Positions 32,553 through 43,301 of a stretch of DNA of 45,000 bases are shown piece after piece (positions within the stretch are counted from its first letter, which is position 1; every line of letters starts with the position of its first letter). The stretch is taken from assembly GCF_000143415.4 (NCBI RefSeq), contig NW_003314320.1:881231-926230 (forward strand), written 5' to 3'. The position numbers and the translations under genes were made by a program. The notes below the pieces were generated by a model. That model had not been told where the DNA came from. It searched no databases and saw nothing but the letters and a program-made list of their open reading frames with translations. This stretch comes from Selaginella moellendorffii (Eukaryota > Streptophyta > Lycopodiopsida > Selaginellales > Selaginellaceae).

Positions 32553-35500
32553 ATGGCCTTCAGGGTTGGGGAAAAGGTTTACATTTTGAATGGTGGGAAA
32601 AGAGTTGCAAAAGGGACCCTTGTGTCTATGGATCGGAACTTTGTTATACACTGTCAAGGGCTTGGGGAAGGCAATGCTGCTGTATCAGTAGAGACTGTCT
32701 TCGATGGGAATGTGGTCGCTATTGAACGAGGAGAGATGGTCGTCGGGGTAAATGTTGTTGTTGCCTTGAAAAATCTTTAGAAGAAAGCAGATGTTGGGGA
32801 TAGCGCAAGTGCGACGCATGTTCCCTCCATGGATCTTAAGAACCGTGCTACATGGATTCAGGCAAAGGTGTTTCTAAACAACCCTGAGGGGGAGGTGGTA
32901 GCTGAGGGCTTAGCCACAGTTGTCGATCCAAGAGATGCGGTTGCTAATCAAGAATTGGGCTGGGATGATATTGGAGTTGCGATTTTAGAGGTTGTTGACA
33001 CAGAAGAAAACAGTCTGACTATTGGAAGCATTGTGCGGTGGAAATTAAGGCACTTAGTGTTTGAGAATGTGAAGGATTCACAATCAAACACCACTACAAC
33101 TAATGACAGAACATCTCTTCATGGGAAAAGAAAGTACACCTTCCTAAAGCGCAGCCAAAGGGATCTGAGCAACGAACCAAAAAGGCAGAAAATGGCGATG
33201 GAGGTTCGAATGGTCTCAACAGTTGCTTGTTGCAAAAGGAGGTGCTGTCAACATGCTGATTGGGATGCTATTGAAGAGGAGAGAGCAAGATACAAGACAT
33301 TGTCCTGGAAGGCAGCTCGCAATTTTGTGTATGAGGCATTACGGTCATCTGTTGATGCTTCAGAACATCAGGTGGGGGGCATGGTCTTCTAGAGGGGTTT
33401 GGTCTGCATGAAGGCATAGAGAATCATTTATGGAGTCCCTCAAACCACATTCTACAGAATCAAAACTGAGTTCGAGGAACAAAGGGTTCAACAGGCAGTC
33501 CATGGGAACGATGGTACGCACAAAACCAGGGGTCATGTTGTATATGGAGAGGTAATCTTCAAGAGGTTTGTCGAGACATGTAGCGAGCAGCAACCACATA
33601 AAACCCGCCTCTTGGAAGATGGAACACGAGACACCCAACGAGTTCTCCCTTCCATGTATACCAAGGGGGCCATATTGGAATATGTGAATCGGGAACTCTA
33701 GAGTAATGGCTACAGGAAGTTGAGCCAATCTAGATTTAGTAGATTGTGGAGCAACAGGTTCAGGGATGTGAGTATAGGAAAGTACTCCAGCTTTTCAAAG
33801 TGTGACGAGTGCACTGCTATCAAAATGGCTTTGTCGAAGAATTCTTGCAGCGCTCAAGAGCGAGAGACGTTGATTAGAAGGCGGCTCGACCACAACATCG
33901 AGCAGAGAAGCTGCAGGACTGCATATTATCATAACAGGATTCTCTCCATGGAGAGACCTGACTCTTACCTCTGCATCATCCACGACAAAATGGACCAGAA
34001 AAATATGTGCTTACCTCGACTCAATCCTGCCCCCAAGGCAATCTCTTCATCCATGCAGCTGCCTGTGTCTCTGTTTGGCATAATTGCTCATGGGCATGGT
34101 GCCCAGAACTATGGGAACTTCTTTGTACCTCTATGGGGTGGCGGGGGTGCAAACATGATGATTGCATCCCTAGCAAAACACTTAAGGTCTCTGCAAAGTG
34201 CACAGACTGAGCTGAACGGCCAACCCTTGCATAAGGCCCTTGTCGATCGAACCCCATACAGGGTTCAGCTGGAGGAGGAGCAAAGGCTTGTAGTATCATT
34301 TGGGGCCCCATGCCATCCCAGTGAGTATGTTGGCCGTCAGATTGTAGGGTTATCACGTGAGGCCTCATGCCATTCTGACGAGGCTGGTCGCCCGGTGAAT
34401 GCACAGCCTCATCCAAACGAAGCAGAATCTCAAGGAAGTTCTTGCGGCCGATATGGCCTTCCACCCCATCTTCTGCTCCAAACAGACAATGCTGGCAGTG
34501 AGAACAAAAACATGTACGTCTTCGCGTACTTGGCGATGCTTGTTGCCAAAGGCATATTTGAAACGGTTACACTTGGCTTTCTCATGGTTGGGCACACTCA
34601 TGAAGACGTCGATGCCATGTTCAGTCACCTGGCAGAGTCCCTCCGGCGATCCAATGTCCTCACCCTCCCACAACTCTACGATGAACTCCAAAATTGCATC
34701 AAAGGCACTGTTGAAGCTGCACTTGTGACAGAGGTTCCAGACTTTAAGGGGTTTGTAAGAGGCTACATTAGGGACGGATCCGAAACATTGATTGGCCACT
34801 CGAAGCCTCTTCAGTTTCATTTCAGCATGCATGACGGTGCTCCAGTGATGAGGTACAAGATGAGAGAATGGGACATAGTGTGGCTGCCAGTGGACGGCAT
34901 TGAACTCTTCAAGAGAGATCCCATAACTGGGGAACCTATGATTCCTCAGGGTTCCCCACAGCCGATGCACCCGGATGGACTCAAAGACCAGGAAAGTATA
35001 GTGGCCGGGATTAGACAGCATATTGCCTTCTGGAAGAGGGGGTTGGTGTTTGGTGGAGAATCCTATTTTAAGAGGTGCAAGCCTTTGCTCGAATACTGGG
35101 AGAAGATTATATCTGCTATCCAAAATGGGCTGGTTGTATATGAAGAATTGGAAGAGTCCTTTTGGCCAGAACCCAGAGCACCAGATAGTAGCGGAACAAT
35201 GTCCTCTGGAAATGCAGTGACAGATAACGATGTTGAGGATCACTATTGTGGGCCGAGGAACAAGAAGCCGGATTCAGCATTCAATCCAGTACAAGTCTGC
35301 AAAGGAATGGTCGTGCTTGTCAGACCCAGTAATAAAAAACAAATGATATGGGTGGGGCGCTGCATCATTGATGCAGAGGAGGACGCGGAAACTAACTCCT
35401 TCAATGTAACTGTGGAGTGGTTCAAGCCAAGTTCCGGATATACGAAGGATTGCCTAGAAAAGAGATGGGTGCTGAATCCAAGGGATCCCAACATGAGCAT

Positions 35501-35694
35501 ATCGGTGGATAATGTTGTGCATGGTTGGATGTGGAAGCAGAGTGCCACCATCACCTTGCCAGACCATGCAAGAGATGCAGCAAGAGCATTCATAACCCGG
35601 GTTCAAGGTGAGATTCATTAATATTCCTTTATTAAGTTTCTAATGTATTTTATTTCAAGGTGAACAATCCGAATCTGAATCAGAGGAGGCGTGA
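32553..35694 (+). pseudogene. Gene P of copy B: putative transposase, four different premature stops
   Basis: Same frame and exon structure as copy A (32553-35607, then 35660-35694). Stops are at 32778, 33390, 33417 and 33699, all TAG, where copy A has CAG, CAG, TGG and CAG. The last 633 residues before the terminal intron are open from 33720. The acceptor before the ATG has lost its AG (CTTTCAAAATGG here, CTTTCAGAATGG in A). The conserved core motifs around the two Asp and the GHTHED segment are unchanged between copies. No stop is shared, so the ancestor of both was intact. Confidence 0.75.
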
Positions 35695-36332
35695 TGGCAT
35701 GTGGCCTTACGCCATTCCTAGGTGAGATGATACAAATAACAAGTATAAATTCTTAGTTGTTCTAGCAAATCTTACTTAAAGTTCAAGGTGAACAAGCCGA
35801 ATATGAATTCATCGGATTTTTATAATAAATTGCGAGGTGATGGCATGAGGCGGTACGCCATTTGAGAGTGGTAGCCATTCCTATATGAGGTGAGTGAAAT
35901 ATTTATTAGAAATACCTCATTCAATTGTGCACTTCTAAGTCTTGGTCCACTTAGTACTGTTTGCATGTTTTTATTTTAATTCTTTCTCTAAAATGTTATT
36001 TAGCATGTGGCTTCATGCCATTGCTCTCCACAATCATGCATTGAATTTCTATCCTTGCATAATACTTCTCCATATATATAGCATGTGCGCACATGTGATA
36101 TGGTTCATTAGGCCTGATATAGTGTGTGAGGTAAAACAAAGATGATGTGACATATGCATTTACCAATCACACGTGCATAAATCTAATAATATGGCGTGTG
36201 ACCCATATTAATGGCACATAAACCCATATTGTGGGCTTACGTGCTTTATGTACCATCATTCCCTTACAGCGTGTGTGTTGGTTTCCTTTTATAACACAAC
36301 GAACTCCATATTTTAGGGTGAAGAGCGTTCTC

Positions 36333-36590
36333 ATGGCAAGCACAAAATCTGTAAGTGAGGCAGAAAAGGAGACGGAGAAGGAGATAGGTGAAGATGTAGA
36401 ATATATAAGTCTTCCAAACTCCCCATACTATACTCCAGATGATCATTTTTCTGAACAAATGGCAACATTAACAACTATCGAGAACGCCCCAGTAATGTCA
36501 GAGACAACAATCCAAAGCAAAACAACTGACCCGGAGAAGGATGATAGTACCGCTGAGAGTACCAAAAAGGAGGTGTCCACTAGCGCTTAG
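36333..36590 (+). CDS. Gene S, copy B: small Ser/Thr/Glu-rich protein
   Basis: Equivalent of 10802-11059, intact, 85 residues. Differences from copy A are a few substitutions (Gly to Asp, Thr to Met twice, Asn to Asp), with no stop or frameshift. Function unknown. Confidence 0.5.
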   Translation: MASTKSVSEAEKETEKEIGEDVEYISLPNSPYYTPDDHFSEQMATLTTIENAPVMSETTIQSKTTDPEKDDSTAESTKKEVSTSA

Positions 36591-37226
36591 GCTTATAATG
36601 GCGTGTGCCCTCATGCCATTTACTTGATCACCAAATACCTTTTTCTTTTTGCACTAGTATATCTTAATACTGGTCTGAGAAATAGAATGGCATGTGCCCT
36701 CAGGCCTTTTACTAAATCACCTTTGAAAGAAATGCAAGCCTCTATGTCGTAAAAAAAAGGTACTAGAGAAATTCCTTAATAATATGAATGTTATTTAGTT
36801 TCATGAAAATACACTAAGGGTCAAATGAGTTAAATGACTTCTCCAGACTAGCAATGCCTCTTGCTACACCTTCACAATTAGATTCGTTAGAAAAAGATAA
36901 CATTGAATAATATCTAAATGTTCTCACCATTAAGTTATATGTCTGGCTAATAGGAATGACGTTCATCTTGGAAAGCTCACCACACGCTCAATGAACAAAC
37001 AAATAGTGTGTGCGCGCATGCCATCGCTCTTCTTTAGCTTCAGATTCGGCTTGTTCACCTTGACAATGAGATTTATTATATAACCAGATGGACTCAGTCT
37101 GGACACAAAGTCACTGCGCTAGTCACCATGCCCCAGATATGTCTAGCCCCTGGACAAAAAACATATAATTTCACGTCATTTTCAAATACTTGAAAATTTG
37201 TACCTAGTCCCATTTTACTGAATAAA

Positions 37227-37250
37227 TCCCACTTTAACGAAATAGAGCTT
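37227..37250 (-). repeat. Right terminal inverted repeat of giant element B
   Basis: Exact reverse complement of 25179-25202, followed immediately by the duplicated target AATC (37251-37254) and the rest of Y's LTR. Confidence 0.9.
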
Positions 37251-37664
37251 AATCCCCCAATTCTTGCCACATTCCTAACTCTCACCGGATTCCTGACCTG
37301 CAGACCACATTCCTGACTCTCGAGACACTTCCCTATTCCTGACTCTCGAGACACTTCCCAATTCCTGAGTCTTGAGCCACATTCCTGATGATGATGTGGT
37401 GCCTCCTCGACCTCAGCTATATTTAGGCCGTCCTCGATCCAAGAGTGGTGGAGCTTCATCAACCTATAGTATATATAGGTTAGCTTTGTTCCATTTCTCC
37501 ACAATCTGAATCAACGCTAGTCTAAGACCTTTTCTTTGTTTCCACTAGTTTTTCTCTTTGTCTTTTTGCATTTTCCAGTCTTGATCTTGTCAGGGGTCTT
37601 GACAGTAGCTTTTCTCTTTGTCTTTTTGCATTTTCCAGTCTTGATCTTGTTAGGGGTCTTGACA
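37251..37664 (+). repeat. Y 3' LTR, remainder (right of giant element B)
   Basis: Continues the LTR from AATCCCCC. It has fewer 26-bp repeats than the 5' LTR and a tandem duplication of its last 59 bp or so, so the LTR end occurs twice (near 37605 and at 37664). The TSD CTCGG follows. Differences from the 5' LTR are mostly C/T and G/A. Confidence 0.85.
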
Positions 37665-38254
37665 CTCGGGTCCATCTCGGACTCCATCTCGGGTCCATTT
37701 CGGACTCCATCTCGAACTCCATATCGGACTCCACTTCGGGTCCATCTCGGACTCCATCTCGGACTCCATATCGGACTCCACTTTGGGTCCATCTCAGACT
37801 CCATATCGGACCCCATATTGGACTCCACTTCGGGTCCATATCGGACTCCATATCGGACTCCACTTTGGGTCCATCTCGGACTCCATATCGGACTCCATCT
37901 CGGACTCCACTTCGGACTCCATATCGGACTCCATATCGGACTCCACTTCAGGTCCATCTCGGACTCCACTTTGGGTCCATCTTGGACTCCAACTCGGGTC
38001 CGCCTCGGACTCCATCTCGGACACTTCCACGTGTCATGTGTTGTCCTTTTTGGGTCCCTTTTTGGAGCCTTGCTTATTAGTTGCCTCGTGCTTGCTCCTC
38101 GAGCACTTTGTTAGGAGTTCCACTCCCGCTCCCAACCTTCCAAGTCGGAACTTTTAGTCCAAACGTGTTATGCTCGTTTGGCTTTCGCTTCGGCCACTAC
38201 CACGTGGCACCCTTTCCGGCTCCACTTTGGGGCCTAGGGATTTTGTGTCTCACA
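37665..38254 (-). repeat. LTR X, left copy, part 2
   Basis: Resumes the CTCGGACTCCAT array after Y, then unique sequence ending TCTCACA, matching 43070-43301 with about seven differences over 230 bp. The PPT of X follows. Confidence 0.8.
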
Positions 38255-41200
38255 ACTCCACCACCTATAGACGAAGTTCGATATCCTCATCGAACAATAA
38301 ACTATTTTATAGAGTAACACCCACATGTGTTACCATTTCCATCCTTAGCACCTAGCCAATATTTGTCAATAGTTTGACATTGAAGGCTCACCATGCCTTC
38401 TCTATATTCGTTAATGGTTTGACACCAAAGGCTCACTATGCCTTGCCCATCCTCTAAGGAGCATAGTCTTTCCAACATAGAGACTTATTCGACCACCTGG
38501 GGTGGTTTGCTCCATTTTATTGGTTCAGTTCTCACTAAACCTGTTAGAGACATCTTCTCTAACTCAATTCCCACTACTCATTCTCGAGTGGTCTTAGTTC
38601 CCATCGATATAACCTTTGCACTTTGGAACTTTGTATTTTGACTTCTTGGAGTCAATTTCCTAAGTGTCTCCGACACCTTGCTTTGCACCTTTTGTGCAAC
38701 TCCACTTCCCATCCTAAGAAGTTCTCTACTCGAGGGCACCATCATCCTCTCTTCTATTTCGTGCCACCCTGGGGCACTAAGTTCCAGTTATCATACTTTG
38801 TGTTAGGGCTGTTCATGGCCCTATCATTTGGCTACCTTACCGCTCCCTCCCTTGGAGCTTCCTTTTTCGCCAAATCGGAGCAATTCGGAATCCATCCTTG
38901 GAAACACACTTCCTTTCCCGCAATTTGTTAGCGTCCAACACATTAGTGTTCCTCACCTAACTTTGCCACTTGGATTCCTTCCAAGGGATTCCACGGCCCT
39001 ATCTTGGCCACTCATCTTTTGCTCCTATCCGTTGATTGTTGCACCAAACAACACCGAATCTCTACCCCCCTCCTTGAGGTATTTTTTTGATTCCATAGCA
39101 AAGGCTCTGCTTTGCCAAGACTAGGGTGTTCACCCCTAGTAAGTCTCTTTAGCATCTTCTGCTGTGGGCTCTATCCATGGCCCAACTTTGTGACCCTCCC
39201 ATGGGTCTCTTTAGAGATTACTTTCCTTGGACACACTATGCCATCGCAAGGACATAGCTCATTTCCCTAAGGTGCTTTTCCCACTTGGTCATCTTGACCA
39301 AGCCACACCATCATCAATAGTTCAAATCAACATTTTGAACTAGGAACCTTATTCCTTAGCCCAAACAAGGACCTTGTCCTTATTTAGCTACAAGATCACC
39401 TAGTGATCTCACCTCGGCACCTTAACAGGTTTGCCAATAGGTATTAGGTCTTCCAGACCTTTAATTTGTTGGGGGCATCCCCCACACTTGGCGGTGCGCC
39501 CAAGCCAGCCCTTCTGGCCAAGGGTCCATAGCAACTGAGACTGGGTGTCCCCATCTCATTCACCACGTCCTTGGTATCACTTGCACCAAAGTGTTCAAGT
39601 TAGATATGCTGAGCCACACTAAGCAATCTAACCGTGCATCACGACTCCGAGGCATCCCTCACTTGGCGGTGTGCCCAAGCCAGTCTCCACACTGAGAGTC
39701 CATGACCACCGAAAAATGAGTGTCCTCATATTCCAAACCATCACCACGCCCTAGTGAGTTGGGACTCGAACCCAAGCACTAGAGGGTCGGGACTCGAACC
39801 CAACCTCCGTATATGCATCTACGGACGGCATCACCCAGGATGCCTGGCGTGACTCCCCACGCCGGTGCACCAACTTATACTCAAAGCGCGCCATAGATCA
39901 CAGCTTAGGAACCTAGTTCCTCCACACTGCCAAGTCCTCTCACTTGACAAGTCTGTGATCATGCATGGACTCCTCCATGCTTGGCCCCATGGCCCACCCT
40001 TTTTGAAGTTATCACCTTCAACTAGGGTATTTGTTCCCCTGACTTGCCAATCTCACTTTGGCAAGTCCTCCGACCACTGTAACATGGTTCCTGCACAAGC
40101 GTGAAAGCCCTTGGTCATCGACTTTCGTTCAAAGCCCTCTCTTTGAACACTCAGGAACTTCTTCCCTAACCTTGATAGCCTTGCCTCATGGCAAGCTTCA
40201 AAACCACGCTTCTGCTGCGCCACTCTGATTTCGTGCGTTCCTTGAACCATTTACACTTGGCCTTTCTAGGTACTAAGTTACCTAGAATCATTTTTGGGAA
40301 CCTTGAAGAAACTCTGTCCCTTATCTTGCTAATGCCTCCCTTTTTGCAAGCTTTCAAATTACCATATAATATAACATGGACAATTCCATATTTTAGACTC
40401 TCTATGGCATCACGGTTGCTAACGGCAACACCCTCGAGCCCCCACTTGATTCTCCACTCCCAGCTGGCATAACCAACCTTGGTTATGCCCTTCGATTCCT
40501 ATGGTTCAGTTTTATCCCCTTACTTCTTGCTTTTGGCTTCACACCTTTCCTTCGCTCATTCTCCTCCAGACCAGGAGGATAGCTTTGCACTTTCTATCAT
40601 GCCTTAGCAAGTATTCTTAGGGATGAACCTACCTAATAGCCTAGGGAGTGGTTCCTCAATCCAGGTATGCTCACCCTATAATCCCACACAACAAGATTAC
40701 GTTGTTGCTTATGGGCCTTTACATGCCCATCACTAACCTTGCCAAAATTCCATTTTTAGCTTTGTCTAACTTGAATAGACAGTCTTCTCCTGTCTCTGCC
40801 ACCTTTGGACATTTGGATAGCACTTTCTATCCATCATTCGCTAGGGACTTAGTCCCTTGGGCCTATCAAAGTTGATTTCTTTTTGGGAACACCTTTCCCA
40901 CGACTTTAGCATAGCATATTTTGCCATCGATGAGATACCCTCTATTCTCATCCTTGGATCCTATGATCCCCCCCCCCCCCATCCTTCGTGGGGTACAACA
41001 CACCTTAGTCCAAATGCTTTCATTAGTCCTTTTAGGACCATTCCTTGACTCTACTTGAGTCATCTAGTAGTTTTGGACTTGGTTAATCCACAGACCCGTA
41101 AGGTCCCACTTGTGAGGCACTAGCTCACTGAAATACACTTCCTGCATTCTTGTCCTACTTAGAAGGACTATTTTCACAAGTATTACTCTGACACTTGTTT

Positions 41201-41781
41201 TTGTTCTCTGGGGCAAACTCTGGTTAGGACTATTTGTCCATGTGATGAGAATACCAACTCATCTCTAAGTACACCCCCCAACTCCTTGGGTTGTTCCAGT
41301 ATTTATTAAAGGTAGCCTCAGCTACCATTTCAAGGACTTCAGTCCTCTTCCATATTTGACCTCCCACGGTCATTACTTCTGGTCTCACATTCATGAGCAC
41401 CAACCTCAACTATATGAGGATAATCTTGTGACTCCCTTATTGCTTTGGAGTCTTTATCTTTTTTGTGATCCCAACTTTAGTTGTTTACCACAACTACATT
41501 GACCATTTACTGAGTCAAACGCTCATCTGGATCACATCCTCAACTCTCTGAGGAAAACCATATACTGTTCCCAAGATCCCAAAGTCATTCCCTTACCAGC
41601 CCCTTTTCTATCCACCACATCGCGCCCAAGTCACGCATGAACTTGAGTGGAGAGCCATGTCCTCTCGGCATGCTACTCCTCAAGGATAGGCCCACTCCTA
41701 GGACCTTCCAATGCCAATATCAATGGTGATATACTTGAGCACCAATAAAAGTCGGACTAAGGAACAGCTCTGATACCAAAT
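38255..41781 (-). mobile_element. X internal region: non-coding (LARD-like) LTR element
   Basis: 3.5 kb between X's LTRs with a PPT at its left (GGTGGTGGAG on the element strand, 38255-38266) and a perfect tRNA-iMet PBS at its right. No gag or pol motif in any frame; all ORFs are short. It contains a module partly shared with Z (39468-39885), two tRNA T-arm-like hairpins (39759-39803) and a C run (40971-40980). X presumably depends on proteins of a related element such as Z. Confidence 0.75.
41767..41778 (-). other. X primer-binding site (tRNA-iMet)
   Basis: TGGTATCAGAGC on the element strand, three bases inside the LTR. Perfect match to the usual plant site. Confidence 0.85.
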
Positions 41782-43301
41782 TGTAAGCGACTAAATTTTC
41801 CATTCTACTTTAGTCACTTAACCACACCTCCGACCACTTGGAGGAGTCTCAATCACAACCTCCATAAGTCCATTTCAAGACTTGGGACTTGCTAACCCCG
41901 AGAATGGCATCCATGCCACTCAACATTTGCACTTGGTCCAAGTGCCCCACGTGTCCGATCCCATGACCAACACTCAAAAGTACCACCGACATGGCAGCCT
42001 GTTACGCTAAGGCCATGCCTAATCACCTTTGCCACACTGGTAGTCCAATACCACTTGTATCACAGTCTTGGCTCTCCAAGACTAGGCAAACCATCCGTGA
42101 GTGGTCATCTCAGATCCACTCCTTAGCATCCTTAGGATGCCCACCGACAAGGAGAATAGCCTTCCCCAATATCCCTCTGTCAGTCCCCACTAAGTCCCTT
42201 TCTGCCCCTGGCCGTGTTTGCCAACACTACCACTAGATCGAGGCCCACAGGCCCGACCACTAAGTCCCACGGTCCTCTGGGACTTCCTCACCACACGACT
42301 GTGTCCTTGGTCACTACCCCAGAGGACTGCTCCTCTTCCTTTCCTCAGTCTGGGCCTTTGGGACAACATTTTGGAACACCATGGCCTTACGCGAACCACC
42401 TGGGTACTCTCCCCGCCTTCCGCCCTTGGGTGCTCTAGCCATGGGCTTAGAGCGAGGTTCCATTGAGCCACGCCTGGTATCCAAATAGGTAGTGCCACCC
42501 ACACTTGGACTGGGAGCATCAGCCAGTCGATCTCCTGGGGGAACTAGAGCCGGCTCTTGAACACTTCACCAAGCTACCCCGGTTGTCGGTCCGTGTGGAC
42601 TCCATCTCGGACTCCATCTCGGGCTCATCTCGGGTCCATCTCGAACTCCGTCTCGGGCCCATCTCGGACCCCATCTTGGGTCCATCTCGGACTCCATCTC
42701 GGACTCCATCTCGGACTCCAAACCGGACTCCACTTCGGGTCCATCTCGAACTCCATCTCGGACTCCATATCGGACTCCACTTCGGGTCCATCTCGGACTC
42801 CATATCGGACCCCATATCGGACTCCACTTCGGGTCCATCTCGGACTCCATATCGGACCCCATATCGGACTCCACTTCGGGTCCATATCGGACTCCATATC
42901 GGACTCTACTTCGGGTCCATCTCGGACTCCATATCGAACTCCATCTCGGACTCCACTTCGGACTCCATATCGGACTCCATATCGGACTCCACTTCGGATC
43001 CATCTCGGACTCCACTTCGGGTCCATCTCGGACTCCAACTCAGGTCCGCCTCGGACTCCATCTCGGACACTTCCACGTGTCATGTGTTGGTCCTTTTTGG
43101 GTCCCTTTTTGGAGCCTTGCTTATTGGTTGCCTCGTGCTTGCTCCTCGAGCACTTTGTTGGGAGTTCCACTCCCACTCCCAACTTTCCAAGTCGGAGCTT
43201 TTAGTCCAAACGTGTTATGCTCGTTTGGCTTTTGCTTCGGCCACTACCACGTGGCACCCTTTCCGGCCCCACTTTGGGGCCTAGGGATTTTGTGTCTCAC
43301 A
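41782..43301 (-). repeat. LTR X, right (5') copy, 1520 bp
   Basis: Plus-strand edges TGTAAGCGAC...TCTCACA. It includes the CTCGGACTCCAT array (42597-43070). LTR identity to the left copy is about 96-97% in unique parts, much lower than in Z, so X is older. Confidence 0.85.
42597..43070. repeat. CTCGGACTCCAT tandem array in LTR X
   Basis: About 12-13-bp units (CATCTCGGACTC / ATATCGGACTCC) with larger subunits including CACTTCGGGTC. It gives spurious repetitive ORFs in all frames. Related arrays are at 12170-12328, 37665-38025, and in both Z LTRs (14036-14300 and 20421-20685). Confidence 0.85.

Larger units (their letters stand above)
25179..37250. mobile_element. Giant DNA transposon, copy B, complete (12.07 kb)
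   Basis: The element is bounded by 24-bp perfect terminal inverted repeats starting AAGCTCTATTTCG and ending CGAAATAGAGCTT, and flanked by a 4-bp duplication AATC. The insertion splits the 3' LTR of element Y after its first 11 bases; the intact 5' LTR of Y (12329 onward) shows the uninterrupted sequence, which proves both boundaries. Inside are divergent genes M (minus, 25847-30063) and P (plus, 32553-35694), gene S and about 20 copies of the 22-bp palindrome. B has lost 1166 bp of M and some central DNA. I cannot assign the ends to a named transposon superfamily. Confidence 0.9.
12329..37664 (+). mobile_element. Y: Ty3/gypsy chromovirus (plus strand), self-priming type, interrupted by Z and giant B
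   Basis: LTRs begin TGTCAGG and end CTTGACA; the 5-bp target duplication CTCGG is at 12324-12328 and 37665-37669. Order: 5' LTR, PBS, gag, pol (PR, RT, RNase H, IN, chromodomain), PPT, 3' LTR. Z is inserted in gag and giant element B in the 3' LTR, so Y is older than both. The target was the CTCGGACTC array of LTR X. All six premature stops are single transitions, and I see no frameshift in pol. Confidence 0.9.

Noticed and set aside
39759-39803. Possible tRNA gene from T-arm-like hairpins
   Set aside because: Two tandem T-arms but no D-arm or acceptor stem; not a tRNA.
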